Assembly: GCF_021474685.1 (NCBI RefSeq)
Contig: NZ_JAKEIT010000002.1
Span: 62,001-126,000 of the forward strand
Length of the DNA: 64,000 nucleotides
Reading direction: 5' to 3'
Source of the DNA: Tetragenococcus halophilus
Lineage (GTDB): Bacteria > Bacillota > Bacilli > Lactobacillales > Enterococcaceae
A model generated the notes under the pieces. That model searched no databases and was not told the origin of the DNA. It saw only the letters and a program-made list of their open reading frames with translations. Positions 27,274 to 39,621 of this stretch are shown here, piece after piece; the first letter of the stretch is position 1, and each line of letters begins with the position of its first letter. The position numbers were made by a program, and so were the translations under genes.

Positions 27274-27990
27274 TTGGATGAACGTTCGCTTTTGTTTCAT
27301 ATTGGTCCCATTTGGTTTGATGGTACAATCGTTTTAATGACGCTGCTTACATGTATTATTATTTTTGCAGTCGTTTTTATTTGTACGAGAAATTTACAAA
27401 TGAAACCAAAAGGTAAACAAAATTTCATTGAGTGGGTAATTGACTTTGTACGAGGAATTGCTAGCTCGCAGTTACCTAGAAAAGAAGTGAGAGATTACGA
27501 TTTCTATGCTTTTGCCCTATTTTTATTTATATTTGTGGCAAATGAACTTGGTCTTGTGACTAAAATCGTCATTCATGATGATTTAACTTTATGGAAAAGT
27601 CCTACAGCAGACCCTGTGGTGACATTAGGGTTAGCTTTTATGGTGATTTTGTTGACTCATTTCTTCGGTGTGAAAAAGATGGGAACAAAAGAGTATTTGG
27701 TCAATAGTTACCTTCGTCCAGTGGGAATTGTCTTACCAATCAAATTATTGGAAGAATTTACGAATGTAATTACATTAGGACTACGTTTGTACGGCAATAT
27801 CTTTGCCGGCGAAGTTCTTTTAGGGTTAATTGTTTCAATAGTAAACAACTTAGGTTGGCTAACTTTGCCTTTAGCTATACCGCTTGAAATGATTTGGATC
27901 GGTTTTTCTTTATTTATCGGTGCGATTCAAGCTTATGTCTTTGTTGTTTTAGCGATGGTTTTCTTAGACAATAAAATTGAAGAAGAATAA
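27274..27990 (+). CDS. atpB: ATP synthase Fo subunit a
   Basis: Subunit a (238 residues) forms the proton half-channels beside the c-ring. Six membrane spans are visible, and the essential arginine lies in ITLGLRLYGNIFAGE. The start is TTG with AAGGTGAG about 8 bases upstream; an ATG three bases later is out of frame. It is the first gene of the operon; no atpI is visible upstream. Confidence 0.94.
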   Translation: MDERSLLFHIGPIWFDGTIVLMTLLTCIIIFAVVFICTRNLQMKPKGKQNFIEWVIDFVRGIASSQLPRKEVRDYDFYAFALFLFIFVANELGLVTKIVIHDDLTLWKSPTADPVVTLGLAFMVILLTHFFGVKKMGTKEYLVNSYLRPVGIVLPIKLLEEFTNVITLGLRLYGNIFAGEVLLGLIVSIVNNLGWLTLPLAIPLEMIWIGFSLFIGAIQAYVFVVLAMVFLDNKIEEE

Positions 27991-28005
27991 GTAATAATAT
28001 ATTAG

Positions 28006-28227
<222 letters not shown>

Positions 28228-28232
28228 TGAGC

Positions 28233-28277
28233 AAAAAAGCGGAGGTGATTGTCTCTTACGTCCTTCTGCTTTTTTTG
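28233..28277 (+). terminator. Intraoperonic hairpin between atpE and atpF
   Basis: AAAAAAGC-GGAGG pairs with CCTTCT-GCTTTTTT (two wobble pairs) around a 16-base loop, ending in T7. It may partly end transcription or protect an atpBE mRNA, giving more subunit c than distal subunits. Confidence 0.65.
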
Positions 28278-28325
28278 TCATAGAAGTTTTTTAATTACAA
28301 ATAATTTGTAAAGGAGTTACAAGCT

Positions 28326-28856
28326 ATGCTAAATCAATTGGTTTTGTCAGTTGCAGATGTGCAAAACACAACGATCTCAAACATTGTTGTTGTGACAGGA
28401 TCGTTTGTCTTATTACTGGCGCTTTTGAAAAAGTTTGCCTGGAATGCGATTGCTGATATGATGAATAAACGTGAAAAAAAGATCGCCAATGATTTAGATT
28501 CAGCCGAACAATCACGCCAAAAAGCCCAAGAATTAGAGGATACGCGGCAAGAGCAGTTGTCAGCTTCTAAATCTGAGGCTTCAGACATTATCAAAAACGC
28601 TAAAAGTACTGGAGAATCAAGCCGCCAAAAAATAGTCAGCGATGCGCAAGAGGAAGTATCACAAATGAAAGAAAAAGCACAAGATGATATTTCTAATGAA
28701 CGTCAAGCAGCACTTTCTTCGGTTAAAGGAGATGTCGCTGATCTTTCGGTTCAAATCGCAGAAAAAATCATTAATAAAGAGCTTTCTGAAGAAGCGCATG
28801 AATCGTTGATCGATCAATATATTGAAAGTTTGGGTTCAGAAGATGAAACTAGATAA
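28326..28856 (+). CDS. atpF: ATP synthase Fo subunit b
   Basis: Subunit b (176 residues) is the peripheral stalk. One N-terminal span (about 18-40) is followed by a long charged coiled coil that ends near the delta contact. The first cytoplasmic part, [19 protein letters not shown], is typical. AAGGAG lies ahead of the ATG. Its end overlaps the atpH start by 14 bases. Confidence 0.92.
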   Translation: MLNQLVLSVADVQNTTISNIVVVTGSFVLLLALLKKFAWNAIADMMNKREKKIANDLDSAEQSRQKAQELEDTRQEQLSASKSEASDIIKNAKSTGESSRQKIVSDAQEEVSQMKEKAQDDISNERQAALSSVKGDVADLSVQIAEKIINKELSEEAHESLIDQYIESLGSEDETR

Positions 28857-29385
28857 GAATACAGTAGCTAAACGTTACGGCAAAGCCTTATATGAACTGG
28901 CGGCGGAAAAAGGGCAAGTCGAAGATATTTATCAAAAGTTACTTGTATTACGTGAAATTTTTGAAGCTGTTCCTGATTTAGGAGATATATTAAGCGATCG
29001 ACGTTTAGATCTGCAAGAAAAAAGAAGTATTATGGATGAATTGGTCAAACATTTTGATGGGATCATTTATAATGCCTTAGAAGTTATTTTTCAATATGGA
29101 CGGATGTATGATTTACTTCTGATTATTGATGAATATGAAAATAGGTATGATGAAAGTATGGGCGTTCTTTTAGGAAGTGTAACAACAGCCATACCTTTGG
29201 AAAAAGAACAAAAAACCAAATTAACAGCAAATATTGCACAAAAATTTGGTTATAAAATCGCAAATTTGCAAGAAAAAGTTGATCCTGCGATCGTAGGCGG
29301 GATCATCGTTGAAACAAACGGAAAAGTTATCGACGGGAGTTTAAAAACTCGTATTGAAAATTTGCGTAAAGAATTGAGCAAATAG
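28843..29385 (+). CDS. atpH: ATP synthase F1 subunit delta
   Basis: Subunit delta (180 residues) joins the peripheral stalk to the F1 head. The N-terminal six-helix part begins [15 protein letters not shown]. The C-terminal signature is [24 protein letters not shown] at 28843 is chosen because it begins the family-conserved part; the frame is open seven codons earlier. Overlap with atpF suggests coupling. Confidence 0.93.
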   Translation: MKLDKNTVAKRYGKALYELAAEKGQVEDIYQKLLVLREIFEAVPDLGDILSDRRLDLQEKRSIMDELVKHFDGIIYNALEVIFQYGRMYDLLLIIDEYENRYDESMGVLLGSVTTAIPLEKEQKTKLTANIAQKFGYKIANLQEKVDPAIVGGIIVETNGKVIDGSLKTRIENLRKELSK

Positions 29386-29404
29386 AAAAACAGAGGTGAA
29401 TTAG

Positions 29405-30949
<1,545 letters not shown>

Positions 30950-30971
30950 TAAGCAAAAGAGGTGAAGGTCT

Positions 30972-33297
<2,326 letters not shown>

Positions 33298-33310
33298 AAA
33301 GAGGTGCCTT

Positions 33311-33733
33311 ATGGAGCAATATTTAACGGTCAATGTCGTAACGCCTAATGGCTTGGTTTTTGATCATCATGCAACGATGGTAGTTGCGATCACGACAAGT
33401 GGTGAGCTGGGAATTTTAGTAAATCACGCTCCGATTGTCGCCCCCTTAGAAATTGATGAAGTTCGAGTCAAACGGACGGATTCAGAAAACCACGTGAATT
33501 GGATAGCTGTTAATGGGGGAATCATTGAAGTTCGTGATAATGTAGTAACAATCATTGCAGATAGTGCTGAAAGAGCACGTGATATAGACATTTCGCGTGC
33601 TGAAAGAGCCAAGCAAAGGGCAGAAGAGACTATTGAACAAGCAAAACAAACATCTGATATCGATGAACAACAACGTGCTGAAGTTGCACTCCATCGTGCA
33701 ATTAACCGCATCAATGTTTCAAAACACAGATGA
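33311..33733 (+). CDS. atpC: ATP synthase F1 subunit epsilon
   Basis: Subunit epsilon (140 residues) links gamma to the c-ring and can inhibit hydrolysis. The N-terminal ten-strand barrel has [14 protein letters not shown] and [17 protein letters not shown]. The C-terminal helix pair (about 90-140) is rich in Ala, Glu and Arg. It is the last gene of the operon, and a terminator follows. Confidence 0.95.
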   Translation: MEQYLTVNVVTPNGLVFDHHATMVVAITTSGELGILVNHAPIVAPLEIDEVRVKRTDSENHVNWIAVNGGIIEVRDNVVTIIADSAERARDIDISRAERAKQRAEETIEQAKQTSDIDEQQRAEVALHRAINRINVSKHR

Positions 33734-33734
33734 T

Positions 33735-33771
33735 AAAAGAGCAGTCGGAATAACTCTGGCTGTTCTTTTTT
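33735..33771 (+). terminator. atp operon terminator
   Basis: AAAGAGCAGTCGG pairs with CTGGCTGTTCTTT (wobble pairs), followed by a T-tract. Confidence 0.82.
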
Positions 33772-33796
33772 TAGCTGGAAAAATTTCTTAAGATTG

Positions 33797-33906
33797 TGTG
33801 CAGTCCTTCTAAAGATAGATAAAGGAACTTAAAAACACTCTCCATTTTTGAGATATCGGATAATGAAACGGCAGGACACTCTCCATCTTTTCAAAGATAG
33901 ATAATG
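33797..33906. repeat. 41-bp periodic intergenic array, locus B
   Basis: Units start at 33797 (degenerate), 33838 and 33879, again exactly 41 bases apart. The last two open with CTCTCCAT and carry GGATAATG or AGATAATG at offset 21-28. The last unit pairs CCATCTTT with AAAGATAG. The array fills the gap between the atp terminator and the next gene. Confidence 0.7.
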
Positions 33907-34027
33907 AGTTTGCTTTTTTACTTTCCAATTGTTTGATGTTTGCAAGGTGATTATTTTTTATTTTATATTTTTTATGTTAACATAATTGTAATAATTGTTA
34001 TGAGATTTAATAAGTGAGGTTATTTTT

Positions 34028-34261
34028 ATGCAAACGTTCGGAATTGATGCTATTATACGATTAGTTAGTCATTTTGCTTTTATTTATTTAGCATTTTGGT
34101 CTTTAGGCGCTTTACGCATCGAAGCTTTTTTTAAATCTCTGCATACCGCACAAATAAGGATGATTATTGTCCTTTTTTCCATTGTGATCGGTTATATAGC
34201 AAGTAGTTTTTTCTTGGAAATTATTACATTGAGTAAAAATATATTCTTAACATTTCTTTAA
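34028..34261 (+). CDS. DUF1146 membrane protein, YwzB-like
   Basis: A 77-residue protein with two membrane spans (about residues 8-30 and 48-70) separated by a basic loop with ALRIEAFFKSLHTAQIR. This matches the DUF1146/YwzB family, found between the ATPase operon and murA in many Firmicutes. Function is unknown. The ribosome site AAGTGAGG is good. Confidence 0.8.
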   Translation: MQTFGIDAIIRLVSHFAFIYLAFWSLGALRIEAFFKSLHTAQIRMIIVLFSIVIGYIASSFFLEIITLSKNIFLTFL

Positions 34262-34352
34262 TAAGCAATTCACTATATTATCAAAAACGAATGTGGTATA
34301 CTTTAAAAGAATTTTGTCAAAAAAGTAACGCGTTTTATTTGGAGGGAACAGC

Positions 34353-35642
34353 ATGGAAGAGATTATCGTTTATGGTGATAATCCATTAAAAGGAACCGTA
34401 GAAATTGAAGGAGCAAAAAATGCAGTTTTGCCAATTTTGGCTGCTAGTTTACTAGCAGAAGAAGGAACAACTAAACTCAGTAGTGTTCCGATTCTTTCAG
34501 ATGTATTTACTATGAAAGAAGTTGTTCATCATTTGAATGCAAAAGTGGATTTTGATTTAGATAAAAAAGAAATAACTATTGACGCTTCATATCCTTTAGA
34601 AATTGAAGCACCTTATGAGTATGTTAGTAAAATGCGCGCTTCAATCGTTGTTTTAGGACCATTATTAGCACGCAATGGTCATGCAAAAGTAGCAATGCCT
34701 GGTGGATGTGCTATTGGTAAACGTCCCATAGATCTTCATTTAAAGGGATTTCAGGCTCTGGGTGCTACGATTCATCAAAAGAATGGTTATATCGAAGCAG
34801 TTGCTGATCAACTTGAAGGTAATAGTATTTATCTTGACTTTCCTAGTGTTGGCGCAACACAAAATATTATGATGGCAGCTGTTAAAGCTAAAGGGACAAC
34901 TACAATTGATAACGTAGCAAGAGAACCTGAAATTGTTGACCTAGCGAATGTGCTTAATAAAATGGGTGCTAAGATCCATGGTGCTGGTACTGAAACAATG
35001 CGTATTGAAGGTGTTGAACAATTGCATGCTGTAAATCATGCAATCGTACAAGATCGTATTGAAGCAGGTACATTTATGGTGGCTGGCGCAATGCCGAACA
35101 ATGATGTCTTTATTAAAGACGCTATTGCAGAACATAATCGCCCATTGCTATCTAAAATAAAAGAGATGGGTGCAGAAGTGACAGAAACTGAAGAAGGAAT
35201 CAGAGTACAAGGTCCTTCACAATTACAACCTACCGATATTAAGACACTGCCTCATCCAGGGTTTCCAACAGACATGCAAGCACAAACTAGCGTGTTACAA
35301 TTATTGGCAAATGGAACTAGTGTTACTACAGAAACAGTCTTTGAAAATCGTTTTCAACATTTAGAAGAAATGCGGAAAATGAATGCTCATATGAAAATCG
35401 ATGGTAATGTAGCCATTATGCAAGGAAATGATTCACTTCAAGGCGCTTTGGTATATGCAACTGATTTAAGAGCTGCAGCTGCATTAGTCCTAGCCGGGCT
35501 AAAAGCTGAAGGTATTACTCGTGTACGTAATTTAAAATATCTTGACCGTGGTTACTATGAATTCCATGAAAAGTTACAAAAATTAGGCGCTAATATCGAA
35601 CGAGTGAACGATAATCCAGTAAAAGAAGAAGTCCAGGTATAA
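34353..35642 (+). CDS. murA: UDP-N-acetylglucosamine 1-carboxyvinyltransferase
   Basis: MurA (429 residues) commits UDP-GlcNAc to peptidoglycan by adding enolpyruvate. [13 protein letters not shown] carries K22 and N23. The active-site loop [15 protein letters not shown] has C119, the residue alkylated by fosfomycin. The fold is the inside-out barrel with sixfold repeats. Its location after atp and the DUF1146 gene is that of the MurA1/MurAA paralogue; a second copy would be elsewhere. Confidence 0.95.
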   Translation: MEEIIVYGDNPLKGTVEIEGAKNAVLPILAASLLAEEGTTKLSSVPILSDVFTMKEVVHHLNAKVDFDLDKKEITIDASYPLEIEAPYEYVSKMRASIVVLGPLLARNGHAKVAMPGGCAIGKRPIDLHLKGFQALGATIHQKNGYIEAVADQLEGNSIYLDFPSVGATQNIMMAAVKAKGTTTIDNVAREPEIVDLANVLNKMGAKIHGAGTETMRIEGVEQLHAVNHAIVQDRIEAGTFMVAGAMPNNDVFIKDAIAEHNRPLLSKIKEMGAEVTETEEGIRVQGPSQLQPTDIKTLPHPGFPTDMQAQTSVLQLLANGTSVTTETVFENRFQHLEEMRKMNAHMKIDGNVAIMQGNDSLQGALVYATDLRAAAALVLAGLKAEGITRVRNLKYLDRGYYEFHEKLQKLGANIERVNDNPVKEEVQV

Positions 35643-35654
35643 AATTAGGAGGTC

Positions 35655-35837
35655 ATGATGTATTTAAGTCGTGATGTATTAATTTCATTAATTAAAGTTT
35701 TATCAGTTATTGCATTAGCCGTGGTCTTGTTTTTTGTTGGTTTAATGATTGGTTATGGTGGAATTGGTGATGGTTCGCCTTTGCATGTTTTCAATCGAGC
35801 ACTATGGCAACATATTTTTGAGTTTGTTCAATTTTAA
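35655..35837 (+). CDS. EpuA-like small membrane protein
   Basis: A 60-residue protein with one long hydrophobic span (about 10-34) followed by GYGGIGDGSP and a short amphipathic tail. This matches the small family often labelled DNA-directed RNA polymerase subunit beta or EpuA in Lactobacillales. The label is historical; a polymerase role is unproven. It lies 12 bases after murA with AGGAGG upstream. ATG at 35658 is an alternative start. Confidence 0.75.
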   Translation: MMYLSRDVLISLIKVLSVIALAVVLFFVGLMIGYGGIGDGSPLHVFNRALWQHIFEFVQF

Positions 35838-35861
35838 GAGATTGTAATAAGAGTCTCTTTG
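35836..35861 (+). terminator. Short hairpin after epuA-like gene
   Basis: AAGAGA pairs with TCTCTT around a 12-base loop. Weak, since only three T residues follow. Confidence 0.4.
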
Positions 35862-35866
35862 GTAAT

Positions 35867-35961
35867 AAAATAACCGAACTGTGAAGAGATGGCTCCCGTC
35901 TGGATGTCTTGATCGTAAATGCAAAATTAGCGAATCTCATCCAATATAGTTCGGCTATTTT
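35867..35961 (+). ncRNA. Candidate structured leader upstream of yidD
   Basis: AAAATAACCGAACT (35867-35880) pairs with AGTTCGGCTATTTT (35948-35961) with one mismatch, enclosing a 67-base loop. The stem ends 30 bases before the yidD start. The loop contains GAGATGGCTCCCGTCTGG, which could form a local hairpin. It could be an mRNA leader or a small RNA. I do not recognise a known riboswitch class. Confidence 0.4.
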
Positions 35962-35991
35962 GCTTGTTTCTCAAAAAGGAGTCCAGAGTTT

Positions 35992-36267
35992 ATGCAAAAG
36001 GTTTTATTCATTTTAATCAGAGGATATCAACGGTTTATTTCTCCTTTATTCCCTCCGAGTTGCCGCTATTATCCTAGCTGTTCTAGCTATATGTTAGAAG
36101 CTTTAAAAGTTCATGGAACACTTAAAGGTTTGGTGATGGGGACTGCACGAATTTTACGCTGTAATCCATTTGCCAAAGGTGGTATTGACTATGTACCTAA
36201 AGAGTTTTCTTTAAAGAAGAATACTGTGGATCAAAAAAAGCCAATATATAGCTATAAAACCCATTAA
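35992..36267 (+). CDS. yidD: Membrane protein insertion efficiency factor YidD
   Basis: A 91-residue protein with an amphipathic N-terminus that associates with the inner face of the membrane and helps YidC insertion. The family signature is clear: [20 protein letters not shown] with [13 protein letters not shown] and [17 protein letters not shown]. Three conserved cysteines are present. AAAAAGGAG precedes the ATG. No yidC is nearby, unlike in Gram-negatives. Confidence 0.93.
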   Translation: MQKVLFILIRGYQRFISPLFPPSCRYYPSCSSYMLEALKVHGTLKGLVMGTARILRCNPFAKGGIDYVPKEFSLKKNTVDQKKPIYSYKTH

Positions 36268-36285
36268 AACGTAAAATTATTTAGT

Positions 36286-36313
36286 TCTCAGGTGCTTGCA
36301 TCTGAGATTTTTA
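36286..36313 (+). terminator. yidD terminator
   Basis: CTCAGGTGC pairs with GCATCTGAG, followed by ATTTTT. Confidence 0.75.
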
Positions 36314-36482
36314 GGAAAAGCAAAGAGCATTATATTCCATATGTAAGTAAAGATGTATATTTAACATTCAGCGTTTTATGCAAGACATCAATGTAAATAT
36401 AAGCTAATTTTTATCTTGATTTTTGTATTTTATTCTAGCCTTAGATAAAAAATATGCTAAAATGAATTTCGAGGTGAGAAGT

Positions 36483-36716
36483 TTGAAGAAGAATAAAGAG
36501 ATCGAAGTTCGTAGCGAAGAAACCAGCAGAAATATCAAAGGGCAGACTTATCCAGTAACTGAATTATATATTGGTAAAAAACAGATTGGCGAAGTGCTTA
36601 ATTTTGGGCCAAAAGAATTTCAAAGTTTTGCAGATGATGAAGATTTAGGAACTAGTAAAACTTTGGATCTAGCGATTGAAACAATTATTCGTCGTTGGAA
36701 TTTACATGAAAATTAA
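36483..36716 (+). CDS. DUF2969 protein
   Basis: A 77-residue cytoplasmic protein with the DUF2969 pattern found in Lactobacillales: an N-terminal basic stretch, VTELYIGKKQIGEVLNF, and a C-terminal helix with SLDLAIE-type sequence ending in IIRRWNLHE. The start is TTG with GAGGTGAGAAG upstream; the frame is open 20 codons earlier without a site. Function unknown. A tRNA pair follows. Confidence 0.75.
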   Translation: MKKNKEIEVRSEETSRNIKGQTYPVTELYIGKKQIGEVLNFGPKEFQSFADDEDLGTSKTLDLAIETIIRRWNLHEN

Positions 36717-36735
36717 AATTTATTGCCAAAAATTA

Positions 36736-36764
36736 TTGCAAAAATATAAAATATCTTGTATTAT
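36736..36764 (+). promoter_or_regulatory. Promoter of the tRNA-Tyr-Gln unit
   Basis: TTGCAA (36736-36741) and TATTAT (36759-36764) are separated by 17 bases, about 30 bases upstream of tRNA-Tyr. Confidence 0.75.
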
Positions 36765-36794
36765 ATCTAAGTCAGGTTTTTTACCGGGCTTTTT

Positions 36795-36878
36795 GGAGGA
36801 GTAGCGAAGTGGCTAAACGCGGCGGACTGTAAATCCGTTCCTTCGGGTTCAAAGGTTCGAATCCTTTCTCCTCCACCA
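36795..36878 (+). tRNA. tRNA-Tyr (anticodon GTA)
   Basis: Complete class II cloverleaf with acceptor GGAGGAG and CTCCTCC, anticodon loop CTGTAAA, and a long variable arm (CCGTTCCTTCGGG). T-arm GGTTCGAATCC. CCA is encoded at 36876-36878. Confidence 0.96.
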
Positions 36879-36879
36879 T

Positions 36880-36951
36880 TGGGATATAGCCAAGCGGTAA
36901 GGCAATGGACTTTGACTCCATCATGCGCTGGTTCGAATCCAGCTATCCCAG
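36880..36951 (+). tRNA. tRNA-Gln (anticodon TTG)
   Basis: Complete cloverleaf with acceptor TGGGATA and TATCCCA, anticodon loop CTTTGAC in a stem of ATGGA and TCCAT, and T-arm GGTTCGAATCC. CCA is not encoded. It starts two bases after tRNA-Tyr, so both come from one precursor. Confidence 0.96.
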
Positions 36952-36959
36952 TTTTGCAG

Positions 36960-36987
36960 GCATCAGATTTTTTCTGGTGCTTTTTTT
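36960..36987 (+). terminator. tRNA unit terminator
   Basis: GCATCAG pairs with CTGGTGC (one wobble), followed by T7. Confidence 0.82.
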
Positions 36988-37083
36988 GTTGATTTCATTT
37001 AATTTTTGCGATAATCTAAGAGAAAGCTTACATTCAGTTAAAAATAAAAAAAGAACAAATAAATCAATAAGGGAAGTGTTAAG

Positions 37084-37248
37084 ATGAAGCTTGGAAAGCA
37101 TCTAAAAGGAAAGCTTACTGAAGCAGCAGAGACCATTTATGAAGTGTCTAAAAAAGATATGGAAGTAAATGTTGGAAAAAAGGGGTTGGCAGTTAAGGAA
37201 AAACGTCCAACTCGCCAACGTATTAAATGGCAAGCCAAAATCCGTTAG
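37084..37248 (+). CDS. Small basic hypothetical protein (54 residues)
   Basis: A strong AAGGGAAG site precedes an ATG opening a 54-codon frame. The protein is Lys-rich with one predicted helix (LTEAAETIYEVSKKDMEV) and a basic tail (PTRQRIKWQAKIR). Composition suggests a nucleic-acid or ribosome-associated small protein, but no family is recognised. It stands alone between the tRNA unit and the GntR regulator. Confidence 0.65.
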   Translation: MKLGKHLKGKLTEAAETIYEVSKKDMEVNVGKKGLAVKEKRPTRQRIKWQAKIR

Positions 37249-37336
37249 TTTATGGATATGATTATCGTTAAACTTAAGTTAGCATATTTGACTTTCATTT
37301 TCCTATTAAAAAATGTTTTAGAAGGAGGTGGCATCT

Positions 37337-38044
37337 TTGCCCGAAACCTTACCTGTGTATCTCCAAATTCATGATAAAATCAAAGATAAAATTGAAGCAG
37401 AATATTGGAAAATCGGTGATCGACTTCCTTCTGAAAGAGAATTATCTGAAGCCTTCGGTGTCAGTCGGATGACCTTAAGACAAGCCATTCAAACCTTGTC
37501 TGATGAAGGTATATTGGAAAGAAAAATTGGTTCAGGTACTTATGTAGCGCGGCAAAAAGTACAGGAAAAGATGAGTGGTACTACCAGTTTTACTGAAATT
37601 ATGCTTTCTCAAGGGCGTAAGCCTTCGAGTAAAGCTATCTCTTATTTTTTCACTCAACCAAGTTCAAGTGAAATGGAGCGTTTAAGTTTGACTGAGCATG
37701 AAGCCATCTTACGAATGGAAAGAGTTCGTCTGGCAGATGGTATTCCTATATGTTTTGAAGTTGCAAGTATCCCGGAAAAAATTATCCGTGATTTTAGCAA
37801 AGAAGAGATTTCTACTTCTTTATATCGTACCTTAGAAGAAAAAGGACAACACAAAATTGGTGGAGCGAATCAGACCATTTCCGCTGTTGTTGCATCAGAA
37901 AAGAAAGCTGAATACTTGCAAGTTAAAAAGGGCGATGCGATCTTACTAATGCGACAAGTATCTTATTTTGAAGATGGCACACCATTTGAATATGTGCGCA
38001 GTCAGTATGTAGGCAATCGTTTTGAATTTTTCTTAGAAAAATAA
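37337..38044 (+). CDS. GntR-family regulator with UTRA domain
   Basis: A 235-residue repressor of the HutC subfamily. The N-terminal winged helix (about 3-75) shows RLPSERELSEAFGVSRMTLRQ. The UTRA ligand domain (about 85-235) has RMERVRLADGIPICFE and ends in FEYVRSQYVGNRFEF. The fold resembles NagR/YvoA, which bind amino-sugar phosphates. The TTG start is set by AAGGAGG; a GTG at 37328 would lie in that site. No sugar-use operon is adjacent, so its targets are elsewhere. Confidence 0.88.
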   Translation: MPETLPVYLQIHDKIKDKIEAEYWKIGDRLPSERELSEAFGVSRMTLRQAIQTLSDEGILERKIGSGTYVARQKVQEKMSGTTSFTEIMLSQGRKPSSKAISYFFTQPSSSEMERLSLTEHEAILRMERVRLADGIPICFEVASIPEKIIRDFSKEEISTSLYRTLEEKGQHKIGGANQTISAVVASEKKAEYLQVKKGDAILLMRQVSYFEDGTPFEYVRSQYVGNRFEFFLEK

Positions 38045-38047
38045 AGC

Positions 38048-38096
38048 TAAGCACCGCCAAGCCCTGTATAAATGGACTTGACAGTGCTTAATTTTT
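38048..38096. terminator. Bidirectional terminator between the GntR gene and the YigZ-family gene
   Basis: TAAGCAC with the following bases pairs with CTTGACAGTGCTTA with a few mismatches; a T6 run follows on the plus strand. Confidence 0.7.
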
Positions 38097-38720
38097 TATC
38101 AAATGTTCATGATAACGTTTCTCGCCTTTTTCAAAGCTAGCTTGATCGTTTAATAAATCCGTGACTGCTTCAATAAAAGTATCCAAATTTTCGACAAGTA
38201 CACATAAAGTAACTTTTTCTAAAAATTCTGTGTTAGCAACCATATACTCCTGTTGTTCCAAAAAGTTTTGTAATTTACCTAAAAGCGGGTAATCAATTGT
38301 GACATAAATTTCTTGTTGCAAAATACCTTGGACGATCTTTGTTTCTTCTAGGGCATGGCTAACAGAATGAGAATAAGCACGTATTAAGCCTCCTGCACCT
38401 AATTTTGTACCACCAAAATAGCGAGTAACGACTGCGCAAACATTAATCAGCTCCTGTTTTTTTAATACTTCTAACATGGGATTACCCGCTGTACCAGAAG
38501 GTTCGCCATCATCGCTGGAACGCTGTATCTCATTTTCTTCGCCGATGAGAAAAGCACTACAATTATGATTGGCTTTCCAATGTTTCTTTTTTAATTCTTG
38601 TATAAAATCTTTAGCTTCATCTTCGGTGTATACTCTTTTCAATGAACAGATAAAACGTGATTTTTTAATTTCTAATTCCGCTTGTCCATCTTTTTGAATC
38701 GTGCGATAGCTTTCAAGCAT
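38088..38720 (-). CDS. YigZ/IMPACT family protein, YvyE-like
   Basis: A 210-residue protein. The N-terminal UPF0029/IMPACT domain (about 1-115) has the signature SDDGEPSGTAGNPML and VTRYFGGTKLGAGGLIRAY. The C-terminal ferredoxin-like DUF1949 domain follows. The family relates to ribosome-linked stress factors, but the bacterial role is unknown. ATG at 38720 is preferred because GAGGTGA lies 6 bases upstream; a GTG three codons earlier is inside that site. comFA lies nearby, as in other Firmicutes. Confidence 0.9.
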   Translation of the reverse strand: MLESYRTIQKDGQAELEIKKSRFICSLKRVYTEDEAKDFIQELKKKHWKANHNCSAFLIGEENEIQRSSDDGEPSGTAGNPMLEVLKKQELINVCAVVTRYFGGTKLGAGGLIRAYSHSVSHALEETKIVQGILQQEIYVTIDYPLLGKLQNFLEQQEYMVANTEFLEKVTLCVLVENLDTFIEAVTDLLNDQASFEKGEKRYHEHLIKN

Positions 38721-38847
38721 TAATTTCACCTCTGTTTTTTACTTTCATTTACTAGTATAATATAGTTAGAAGTTAGATGGCAGTATTTCGCTTAAAAGTT
38801 GCATTTTGTCCTTGCAGGCGTGATAATGGAAATAAGGAGGGGTCGGC

Positions 38848-39141
38848 ATGGCAGGAAGAAGAAAAAAATATGATGTGATCACTACATATCTTAAAAATAA
38901 TGGTGGCACACAAGTTACATTAACTTTTACTCAATTTGATGAGTTATTATTTCCTGCTCGTGGTCTTCCAAGATCTGCTCGCACCTCCGTTGACTGGTGG
39001 ACAAATGATTATTTACATCCTGAAAATGGTGCTTATGCTTGGTTAAATGCCAATTACGAAGTTGTCCATGTTAACTTAGAAAAAGAGTTTGTGGTTTTTC
39101 GACCACTGCTTAAATCAAGTTGGATTAGACCGATGGATTAA
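38848..39141 (+). CDS. Small conserved hypothetical protein, DUF7662-like
   Basis: A 97-residue basic protein. It starts with a KYDVITTYL segment, then VTLTFTQFDELL, LPRSARTSVDWWTND and an ending VVHVNLEKEFVVFRPL. The order resembles a small domain seen in Actinobacteria and Firmicutes (DUF7662-like, from memory). AAGGAGGGG supports the start. No functional neighbour. Function unknown. Confidence 0.65.
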   Translation: MAGRRKKYDVITTYLKNNGGTQVTLTFTQFDELLFPARGLPRSARTSVDWWTNDYLHPENGAYAWLNANYEVVHVNLEKEFVVFRPLLKSSWIRPMD

Positions 39142-39227
39142 GGAAACGTTGACAATGGTCGGAAAAACTTTATAATTAAAGATATACTTTGTTGTTTTTA
39201 GTTTTAAAAGTGGAGGGGAGATTTATC

Positions 39228-39548
39228 ATGGCAAAAAAAACAATTATGCTCGTATGTTCTGCTGGGATGAGTACAAGTTTGTTGGTGACTAAAATGCAAA
39301 AGGCTGCTGAAGAAAAAGAAATTGACTCAGATATCTTTGCAGTATCTTCATCAGAAGCAGATACACAATTAGAAAATAAAGATGTAAATGTTTTATTATT
39401 AGGCCCACAAGTTCGCTTTATGAAAGCTGATTTTGAAAAGAAATTAGCATCTAAACAAATTCCGGTAGATGTAATCGACATGTCAGATTATGGAATGATG
39501 AATGGTGAAAATGTTTTGAACCAAGCACTTAATTTACTCGATGATTAA
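39228..39548 (+). CDS. PTS lactose/cellobiose-type IIB component, orphan
   Basis: A 106-residue cytoplasmic phosphotransferase protein. The phosphocysteine loop lies at LVCSAGMSTSLL (about C10), and the Rossmann-like fold continues with VNVLLLGPQVRFM. It would pass phosphate from IIA to a sugar bound by IIC. Neither IIA nor IIC is in the window. ATG at 39228 has GGAGGGGAG upstream; the frame is open 13 codons earlier. The terminator directly after it confirms a single-gene unit. Confidence 0.88.
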   Translation: MAKKTIMLVCSAGMSTSLLVTKMQKAAEEKEIDSDIFAVSSSEADTQLENKDVNVLLLGPQVRFMKADFEKKLASKQIPVDVIDMSDYGMMNGENVLNQALNLLDD

Positions 39549-39557
39549 AAAATATTA

Positions 39558-39597
39558 AAAAAAGCAGGAGTCAAAAAAAGACTTCTGCTTTTTTTGC
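39558..39597 (+). terminator. Terminator after the IIB gene
   Basis: AAAAAAGCAGGAGTC pairs with GACTTCTGCTTTTTT, followed by T. Confidence 0.85.
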
Positions 39598-39621
39598 GTA
39601 TTTGTCATTGAGGTGATAAGT

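Noticed and set aside
36905-37087. 60-codon plus-strand frame
   Set aside because: It starts inside tRNA-Gln and runs through the terminator; the real small gene begins at 37084.
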